Of a stretch of 39,454 bases of DNA, positions 35,033-39,454 are shown piece after piece (the stretch's first letter is position 1; each line of letters starts with the position of its first letter). Position numbers and translations under genes: made by a program. This DNA comes from Desulfitobacteriaceae bacterium (GTDB taxonomy: Bacteria; Bacillota; Desulfitobacteriia; Desulfitobacteriales; Desulfitobacteriaceae). The stretch is from assembly GCA_028704155.1 (NCBI GenBank), contig JAQVLN010000008.1:1-39454 (forward strand). The letters are read 5' to 3'. The notes below the pieces were generated by a model. It was not told the origin of the DNA. It did not search any database and saw only the letters and a program-made list of their open reading frames with translations.

Positions 35033-35260
35033 TTATTTTAATCTATAAGTTACTACGGCACCACTGCCCATTTTCTGAATAATCTTCTTATCATTAAAAC
35101 TTAAATCTTGACAGGATGCTTTTCTTTCCTCATAATCCAGATTTATTCCTTCTATGGCTAATCTGCGTAGTTCAAATCTATCTGCCTCTACGGTAGAAGT
35201 ACTTGATCTTTTATAAGCCTTTCCTTGGTCTCCATCATTATAATTAGCATATGCAACCAG
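35033..35260 (-). pseudogene. Truncated gene fragment of unknown family
   Basis: A 75-codon minus-strand open frame has no start codon. It reads NYNDGDQGKAYKRSSTSTVE, then EADRFELRRLAIEGINLDYE and ends VVTYRLK. The charged, helix-prone composition looks like a genuine C-terminal remnant. Its 5' end meets the 5' end of the truncated decarboxylase gene on the other strand at about 35250, so both appear cut at one junction. I recognise no family. Confidence 0.4.
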
Positions 35261-35790
35261 TCACTTACTGTGATAGTTTATTTGTGACCGCTGAGACAGG
35301 TCTTATGGGCGGTCGGGAACCATACGGCTTTCCGAAACTTTTCGCTAATATTGAGTGGGTGAGAGAAAGAAATTTAATTTCAGCATATGCGGAACGTCCG
35401 ACAGGTAAGAGGGTATGTACAGGCGTCTTACGCCCACGTGATATTTTATCACCCCAAGATATAGTAAGCAATCCACTAGTCACTTTAAAAGTAATACCTA
35501 GTCCAGAAGAAAATGCACCGCCTGAAGTTTGTGAATTGGTACTTACTCCTACCAGTTTCGAATTGCTTACTGGTGCAGATGGTAGAGGAGAAGGTTTCTC
35601 CGGACCTGGTAACCTCACCTTTGATTCAGATTCAGTACTCAATTCCTTCTTCCGTTTGCCAGTCAAACGAATGATTTCTTCATCATGGGGACGTTATAAT
35701 ATGATGTTGCCCTGTGGCAAGGTTATTAAACGTTACAAACCTGTTGTGCCGGCTGTTTGTAATGAGATTGGAGATCCTCAACCCAGCTAG
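35251..35790 (+). pseudogene. 5'-truncated acetoacetate-decarboxylase-like gene
   Basis: The 179 residues match the C-terminal two-thirds of the ADC superfamily: VTAETGLMGGREPYGFPKLFANIEW contains the GGRE.YGFPK signature with the active-site lysine region. Family members are about 240-260 residues, so roughly 70 N-terminal residues are missing. An in-frame TAG lies one codon before the first ATG, and there is no SD. A junction with an unrelated minus-strand fragment lies at the truncation point. The stop codon TAG lies inside the 4-bp CTAG next to a MITE-like element. Confidence 0.7.
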
Positions 35791-35919
35791 GAGCCTGTTG
35801 CAAAAATAGTTTCACTGAAAGTTGATGTCCGTATTTAGTACAAATGGCATATTTGTAACACTATATATTGTGGCTTTTAAGACGTGCAAAATTGATTTCT
35901 GGTGTTATGAAACAGGCTC
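35791..35919. mobile_element. 129-bp MITE-like element flanked by CTAG
   Basis: The ends are inverted repeats: GAGCCTGTTGCAAAA at the left and the complement of GAGCCTGTTTCATAA at the right (nine perfect pairs, then scattered matches). Both sides carry CTAG (35787-35790 and 35920-35923), which may be a target duplication or a palindromic target. There is no coding capacity. The end sequence resembles those of IS1182-type elements, from memory and unverified. Confidence 0.65.
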
Positions 35920-35982
35920 CTAGGGTTAATAATCAAAACACCATCAGGTGGAGTGACTCTCTTCAAGTGGAGGCACAAAAGT

Positions 35983-36022
35983 AAAGACTGCACCGAAGGA
36001 TAAAACCTTTAGTGCAATCTTT
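35983..36022 (-). terminator. Terminator of the DUF1254 gene
   Basis: On the minus strand AAAGATTGCAC pairs with GTGCAGTCTTT (one U-G wobble), with an extended AAAGG/CCTTC inner stem. It is 40 bp after the stop codon and followed by ACTTTTG. The wobble is a mismatch on the plus strand, which supports the minus direction. Confidence 0.7.
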
Positions 36023-36061
36023 CTTAATGTTGTGTTATTTTTAGATAAATACTCTATAAGG

Positions 36062-37384
36062 TTAATACCTGACACGTTTTACTCCCGGCACTTCATATGT
36101 GCCGTTTAATATTTTAGCAGTGGGTTGATACAATCTTAATACTAAGTTGAAGTCATCCTTCGGCGCCGGCAGCCAATTCGATTCGTGATTTATTGGTGGA
36201 CATTTTTGAATATAGATATCAAGTGAACCATCATCATTATACTCAAGCCCCGGGGTGTAATCCGCAATAGCATAACGATTGATATCATTTGGCACTAAAA
36301 AGAAATCCTTGTCATACATTGTTACTGACCAGAAAGCTTCTACGGGGGGCAGCTGGTCTTTATTGAACTGCAAAATGTATTTATACTCTCCATTTAGCTG
36401 ATTTCCCTGTTCGTCTTTAAATGTTCTTGGCAAAGTGGCCTCTTCATCCACATTTGCTCCAAGACCGCTAAAAGCAACATAGGCTCGTTTAAGAAACTGG
36501 TCCCCATACGTTCCCACACCAGTATATATCATCCACCCGTTACTAAATCGGGGGTTTAATTCTTGTTGACTATTTGAAATTATTAAAAATGCGTCTGTGG
36601 CAGCTCGATTTAGCCCCGCAATCGTATCCGCATCTAATTTGTTAGCATCAAAACCGTACGTAAGATCAATACCGATATGCTCAAATTGTTTTTCATAGGC
36701 TTCATAATCAGTAGTAGGATTCAAAATCATTAAGTCTGTCATGGTTTTGAAGAAATCAATCGCACATAGGTCTTCAACCTTGTTTTCTAAAAGTAATTTA
36801 TTTACAGACTTTATCACATATGGGCTGCTATTTTCATCCAGCGAGGTCAATGTGAATTGCTTTAGTATTTTTATTGCATTATCCATATCATTCTCACCTT
36901 TTGCCAGGACACGGCCTATAATCCATGCGGTGTTCATGGGGGATTTAACCGCTTTCAGCCCTGAAGGCAGAACACCTTTCCAATCTGGCCCCACGATGGC
37001 AAACTTTCCGGCATTCGTTCCTGTAGTGCGGCGCCCTATACTAGAAAAGGTATTTGTATATGCATCCATAATTTGCATTACATAATACCTGTCATCAGTA
37101 TCTGGAACATTAAGAACTACAGGGTTTAGAGTAAGGTCCAGCCAGGCAGTGCAATAAACAGTATCAACATTGGGCGAAACTACATCTTTGAAATCCGGCG
37201 TAATTAATTCATAAAAAAACACATTGGACGCAGTAAGAGCCGGTTGGATTGACATGTCTAATATCGATTGCAGCTGCCTTGTCCTTTCCATTAAAACTAG
37301 GGAATATCCATATATATAGGCTTGTACGCCTAAACTGTATGCATAATTTTCACGATACGAGCTTAAAGAACATTTTTCCTGCAT
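36062..37384 (-). CDS. DUF1254/DUF1214 domain protein
   Basis: A 440-residue protein. The N-terminal DUF1254 domain (about 10-160: LGVQAYIYGYSLVLMERT, VVSPNVDTVYCTAWLDL, DRYYVMQIMDAYTNTF) and the C-terminal DUF1214 domain (about 320-435: PPVEAFWSVTMYDKDFFLVPN, NRYAIADYTPG, NWLPAP) are complete. The biochemical role of the family is not established. The start codon lies inside a 42-bp perfect palindrome and has no SD, and no signal peptide is seen although many relatives have one, so the true 5' end may have been lost. The gene stands alone in a scarred region and may be acquired. Confidence 0.85.
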   Translation of the reverse strand: MQEKCSLSSYRENYAYSLGVQAYIYGYSLVLMERTRQLQSILDMSIQPALTASNVFFYELITPDFKDVVSPNVDTVYCTAWLDLTLNPVVLNVPDTDDRYYVMQIMDAYTNTFSSIGRRTTGTNAGKFAIVGPDWKGVLPSGLKAVKSPMNTAWIIGRVLAKGENDMDNAIKILKQFTLTSLDENSSPYVIKSVNKLLLENKVEDLCAIDFFKTMTDLMILNPTTDYEAYEKQFEHIGIDLTYGFDANKLDADTIAGLNRAATDAFLIISNSQQELNPRFSNGWMIYTGVGTYGDQFLKRAYVAFSGLGANVDEEATLPRTFKDEQGNQLNGEYKYILQFNKDQLPPVEAFWSVTMYDKDFFLVPNDINRYAIADYTPGLEYNDDGSLDIYIQKCPPINHESNWLPAPKDDFNLVLRLYQPTAKILNGTYEVPGVKRVRY

Positions 37385-37417
37385 ATTATAATAATATATT
37401 ATTATAATATGCAGGAA
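37376..37417. repeat. 42-bp perfect palindrome at the DUF1254 start
   Basis: TTCCTGCATATTATAATAAT begins a perfect inverted repeat of two 21-bp arms with no spacer. The arms contain TATAAT on both strands. It covers the first codons of the DUF1254 gene. It could form a cruciform or mark an end-to-end joining event. Confidence 0.9.
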
Positions 37418-37438
37418 GGTTTACTGCCGTGATTATGC

Positions 37439-37540
37439 TTGCCATTATACAACCTGCGTGTCACGGATATCAATTCTAAAAATATGTTGATTCGGGTGAA
37501 TCATGGTAAGGGGAGCAAAGATCGCCTTACACCAACGATC
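37439..37540 (+). pseudogene. Tyrosine recombinase (integrase) fragment
   Basis: The frame encodes NLRVTDINSKNMLIRVNHGK followed by GSKDRLTPTIL. This matches the core of phage-integrase/XerC-like recombinases (L.V.DI.....I.V..GKG.KDR). Only about 34 codons remain; the catalytic HxxR and Tyr parts are absent and the frame then runs into unrelated sequence. It is a relic of a mobile element and supports past insertion near ncRNA copy 3. Confidence 0.75.
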
Positions 37541-37629
37541 CTAAATTCCTCAGCGCCACCACGGGGTGACCGCTGTCATTTTGAAACGATAAAATCGCCC
37601 TCGTTGGATAGCGATCTGCAATGATAAAT

Positions 37630-37664
37630 AAAAAAACCCGGAGTTAATTTCCCCGAAGGTTTTG
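37630..37664 (-). terminator. Rho-independent terminator downstream of ncRNA copy 3
   Basis: On the minus strand AAAACC-TT-CGG pairs with CCGGGTTTT around an 11-nt loop and is followed by a run of T. It lies about 50 bp beyond the conserved 3' end of ncRNA copy 3 and could terminate it. Confidence 0.7.
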
Positions 37665-37710
37665 TCAGTTTAGCGAGGGCATTTGCTCCTGCTCTCATTT
37701 TTCGAAAGTA

Positions 37711-38029
37711 AAGCTCCAACGAACCTTTCTCGACAGATCCCCTATCATTGCCTGCTGTTACCCATTTCAATCCTCCCCTAGGACCTTCGTCTTCCGGGCA
37801 TTCATTTACTCATTGTCTACCAGCACTTGGCTTCATATCCACTCTTACTTCACTCGAATCCTCACCGGCTCTTGTTTTTCATAGCTTCCATGTCGCCAGC
37901 CCTGCGCTAAACTTTTTTCTTTGAACCCCTTGAGATATAGTGAGTCTTTAGTTCACTAGCCTTAAGTTCAGTTGCCATGTTCCGTTTCCGGCTCTGTAAG
38001 TTTTCCGTCTTAGGAATTCCTTGGAGCTT
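37711..38029 (-). ncRNA. Unidentified structured small RNA, copy 3
   Basis: The third copy, 319 nt. Its ends AAGCTCCAA and TTGGAGCTT pair perfectly over 9 bp. Compared with copy 1 (ACGCTCCAA/TTGGGGCGT) the outer bases change on both sides while pairing is kept, which is covariation-type evidence for a real helix. The 5' block (38000-38027), the AGTGA/TCACT hairpin, the GAAG-loop hairpin (37780-37793, one mismatch) and the GATCTGT..AAAGGTTCG 3' block are conserved. The predicted start at 38029 coincides with the helix. The neighbours are an integrase relic and an empty stretch. Confidence 0.75.
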
Positions 38030-38035
38030 AATAAT

Positions 38036-38064
38036 AATCTACTATATTTTTGGGTTGCCGTCAA
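38036..38064 (-). promoter_or_regulatory. Promoter of ncRNA copy 3
   Basis: Minus-strand TTGACG (38059-38064), 17-bp spacer ending TATAG, TAGATT (38036-38041). The weaker hexamers suggest lower basal activity than copy 1. Confidence 0.7.
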
Positions 38065-38102
38065 AGCCCAAAAAGCCCTGTTATTCGGATTCAAAGTTCA
38101 TT

Positions 38103-38143
38103 TTCTGAATTGCCTGAATATTCCCTCCCCATTCCTTGCTTTT
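38103..38143 (-). repeat. Conserved upstream element of ncRNA copy 3
   Basis: Minus strand AAGGAATGGGGAGGGAATAT then TCAGGCAATTCA. The same frame of conserved bases as copies 1 and 2, with A-to-G changes in the variable parts. It is about 40 bp before the -35 box. Confidence 0.65.
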
Positions 38144-38149
38144 CAGCCA

Positions 38150-38360
38150 AGGTTTATTCACTATTTGCCTATTTTCCCTCATAAATCAAGCGCCAATGCA
38201 TATAATGCATAAATGAAAAATAAAGCTTTGGAGAAATCATGGCCAGACTTGAAAAGACAATTGAGAATCTGCACTTCAGGCTGGAGTTTATTTCACTAAC
38301 TTGAGCAGTTGCCCCTTTTTTCATTTTTAGAATAAAAATCATATAAAATATTCCAGGATT
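38150..38360. other. Intergenic stretch with one possible short ORF
   Basis: This AT-rich stretch contains no convincing gene. A 21-codon plus-strand frame (38239-38304) has an SD-like GGAG and encodes MARLEKTIENLHFRLEFISL, vaguely like the first helix of Spo0E-type phosphatases but far too short. An ATGCAT-ATA-ATGCAT dyad lies near 38197-38211. Confidence 0.3.
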
Positions 38361-38364
38361 ATCG

Positions 38365-38393
38365 TTGACTTTCGACAAATTATATCTTATATT
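38365..38393 (+). promoter_or_regulatory. Sigma-A promoter for the sipW-type operon
   Basis: TTGACT (38365-38370), 17-bp spacer, TATATT (38388-38393). The predicted start near 38400 gives a leader of about 220 nt before the signal peptidase gene. Confidence 0.65.
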
Positions 38394-38498
38394 GTGATTA
38401 TGCGAGATAAAATATTCCATTAGAAGAAATATTTCGACAATTTTCTTTAAGATGTATTCGTTATTGTATACCTACTGCAGCACACGGAAAGCTCTGAT

Positions 38499-38584
38499 CT
38501 GTGAGTGTGAAAATTGGGCGTCTGACTCACAGCAGCGAGTGACGCAACCGGCCGTATATTCAGCAAGATATGTTGGCCTTTTTT
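38499..38584 (+). promoter_or_regulatory. Attenuator-like leader of the signal peptidase gene
   Basis: Two hairpins share bases 38525-38528 and exclude each other: CTGTGAGT/ACTCACAG (38499-38532) and GCGTC..ACTC/GAGT-GACGC (38518-38545). A third, GGCC..TATAT/ATAT..GGCC (38550-38578), is followed by six T residues, forming an intrinsic terminator 35 bp before the start codon. This is the layout of a riboswitch or protein-controlled attenuator. I could not match a known aptamer. Confidence 0.5.
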
Positions 38585-38618
38585 GATTTCTATAATTCAA
38601 AAATTGGAGGAATTACAT

Positions 38619-39287
38619 ATGAAAAACCAGCCTCACGAAAGAACAATTTTTAGAAAAGTCTTCAAAAAGGCTTTAAATATCAGCGGTATTCTGGTCTGTA
38701 TCTTGCTTACCTTTATTATCATAGTCAACGGAACCATGATTGTGAAGTCTTACATTTACCCGGATAAGGTGCCGGACTTCCTGGGTTATAAGCCATTTAT
38801 CGTTTTGTCGGGCTCCATGGAGCCGACCATCTTGACCGGAGATCTGGTTTTGACCAGGGAAATAGCCGCCGAGACGATTACCAAGGATGATATCATCACT
38901 TTCAGTACCGACAAGAATACCGTAGTTACCCATAGAGTTACCGAGGTCGTGAATCAAGATGGTGCTCTCTCCTTTCTGACTAAGGGAGATGCCAATATCG
39001 GTTCCGATGCCAGTGTCGTAAAACCGGAGAATCTGGAGGGCAAATATCTGGGGCGGGTCGGTGGTCTGGGACGGTTTGCCATGTTCCTGCAGACCCCCAT
39101 CGGGATGCTGATCTTTGTAGTCACCCCGCTGTGTTTGTTCATTGTTTACGATCTCCTGGGTCGCAAACGGCGCAGTAAGCAAAAAGGGAATCGGGAAGCT
39201 GAACTGGAAGCCGAGCTGGCAGCTCTCAAAGCAGCCCAAAAGGAAAATTCCGAGCCGGAGGCCAAGGGCGAAAATTTCCCGAGCTGA
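38619..39287 (+). CDS. sipW: SipW-type (ER/archaeal-type) signal peptidase I
   Basis: A 222-residue membrane protease. TM1 is at about 21-40; the catalytic Ser66 lies in VLSGSMEPT and the general base His105 in VVTHRVTEV, where other bacterial SPases use Lys; this Ser-His pair defines the SipW type. TM2 is near 168-190, followed by a long basic then Glu/Ala-rich tail. SipW enzymes process TasA/camelysin-like matrix proteins, whose genes usually follow. GGAGG lies 8 bases before ATG 38619; an upstream in-frame ATG is rejected. The window ends just before the next gene. Confidence 0.9.
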   Translation: MKNQPHERTIFRKVFKKALNISGILVCILLTFIIIVNGTMIVKSYIYPDKVPDFLGYKPFIVLSGSMEPTILTGDLVLTREIAAETITKDDIITFSTDKNTVVTHRVTEVVNQDGALSFLTKGDANIGSDASVVKPENLEGKYLGRVGGLGRFAMFLQTPIGMLIFVVTPLCLFIVYDLLGRKRRSKQKGNREAELEAELAALKAAQKENSEPEAKGENFPS

Positions 39288-39376
39288 CGGCATGATACAT
39301 GATATTTAATCTATCAAAATGTGTATTTTGCCCTCATTCATATTCAATCTTAAACAGCAGCTTAAGACATGACAAC

Positions 39377-39419
39377 CCTCTGCACTTTCGGGATGGGCCT
39401 CGAAAGTGGGAAAGAGAGG
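39377..39419 (+). other. Hairpin between sipW and the next gene
   Basis: CACTTTCG (39383-39390) pairs with CGAAAGTG (39401-39408), with an outer CCTCT/AGAGG stem. No T-run follows. It could be an RNA-processing or stabilising element that lets the downstream gene be expressed at a different level. Confidence 0.5.
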
Positions 39420-39433
39420 CTGATAAAAATTAA

Positions 39434-39442
39434 GGGAGGTGA
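39434..39442 (+). promoter_or_regulatory. Shine-Dalgarno of a gene starting beyond the window
   Basis: GGGAGGTGA is followed by AAGGGCCACAAA at the window edge, so a start codon probably lies immediately outside. By context the gene is likely a TasA/camelysin-like secreted protein. Confidence 0.6.
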
Positions 39443-39454
39443 AAGGGCCACAAA

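Noticed and set aside
37439-37624. The integrase-like frame as a complete small gene
   Set aside because: Only the first 34 codons resemble a recombinase; catalytic residues are absent, the start would be TTG with no SD, and the rest of the frame is unrelated.
37576-37770. A 64-codon minus-strand frame at the 3' end of ncRNA copy 3
   Set aside because: It runs from the conserved RNA into a terminator hairpin, so it is a chance frame.
28474-38029. The three repeats as MITEs or insertion sequences with GCTCCAA terminal inverted repeats
   Set aside because: Conservation extends well beyond the supposed ends into the promoter and an upstream block, no target duplications flank the ends, and the outer end bases differ between copies while keeping pairing, as expected of an RNA helix.
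38169-38420. An 83-codon minus-strand frame upstream of sipW
   Set aside because: No SD, low-complexity composition, and it overlaps the sipW promoter on the other strand.
38461-38584. A c-di-GMP-I riboswitch in the sipW leader
   Set aside because: GTGACGCAACCGGCC recalls part of the consensus, but the first half (CAGGGCAAACC with a GAAA-capped helix) and the late GGTAGC block are missing.
1-39454. CRISPR arrays, tRNA or rRNA genes
   Set aside because: No regularly spaced short repeats, cloverleaf sequences or rRNA segments were found on either strand.

Overview
The window reads as a chromosomal segment of a spore-forming, Gram-positive anaerobe of the Clostridia, probably Peptococcaceae-like. 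The evidence is the conserved order yicC-remA-gmk-rpoZ-coaBC-metK-priA-def-fmt-rsmB-rlmN, an FhaA/FhaB/PP2C/SEDS cell-wall cluster, LL-diaminopimelate aminotransferase (dapL), a CotF-type coat protein, a cortex-hydrolase-like GH18 enzyme and an electron-confurcating lactate dehydrogenase. The species cannot be named from sequence alone.

Layout. 1-14021 (minus strand) is one long housekeeping run: RNA and coenzyme maturation (yicC, remA, gmk, rpoZ, coaBC, metK), replication restart (priA), initiator-tRNA formylation and deformylation (fmt, def), a zinc peptidase, rRNA methylation (rsmB, rlmN), then two FHA proteins, a PP2C phosphatase and the start of a SEDS protein. 14222-21396 holds dapL-dapF, a Ca2+ P-type ATPase and, divergently, rqcH with a small membrane protein. 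21405-26124 (minus) is a lactate-oxidation operon (etfB-etfA-lctD-larA) with a good sigma-A promoter. 26311-28335 holds sporulation-type genes. 29025-32054 holds a beta-CASP RNase-like protein, a cytidylate-kinase-like protein and an MBL hydrolase. 32750-34922 is a TPP-riboswitch-controlled cytX-thiD operon. 34980-37700 is a scarred region: truncated genes, a 129-bp MITE-like element, a 42-bp perfect palindrome, a DUF1254 gene and a tyrosine-recombinase remnant. 38365-39454 is the start of a sipW-type operon with an attenuator-like leader.

The most interesting signal is non-coding. Three dispersed copies of a 320-335-nt sequence (28474-28806, 32292-32623, 37711-38029) all lie on the minus strand. 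Each has its own promoter with an identical 17-bp spacer. In each, the predicted +1 lies at or within two bases of a terminal helix that closes the whole RNA. The helix ends differ between copies 1 and 3 in a pair-preserving way. A further conserved block lies at a constant distance (about -75 to -115) upstream of every promoter. I do not recognise the family. It looks like a multicopy structured small RNA with a shared upstream control element, and it is the best candidate here for something undescribed.

The housekeeping genes are tightly packed with short overlaps, so they are probably co-transcribed. The accessory part (after about 28.3 kb) is looser, with long intergenic regions, gene fragments and repeats.
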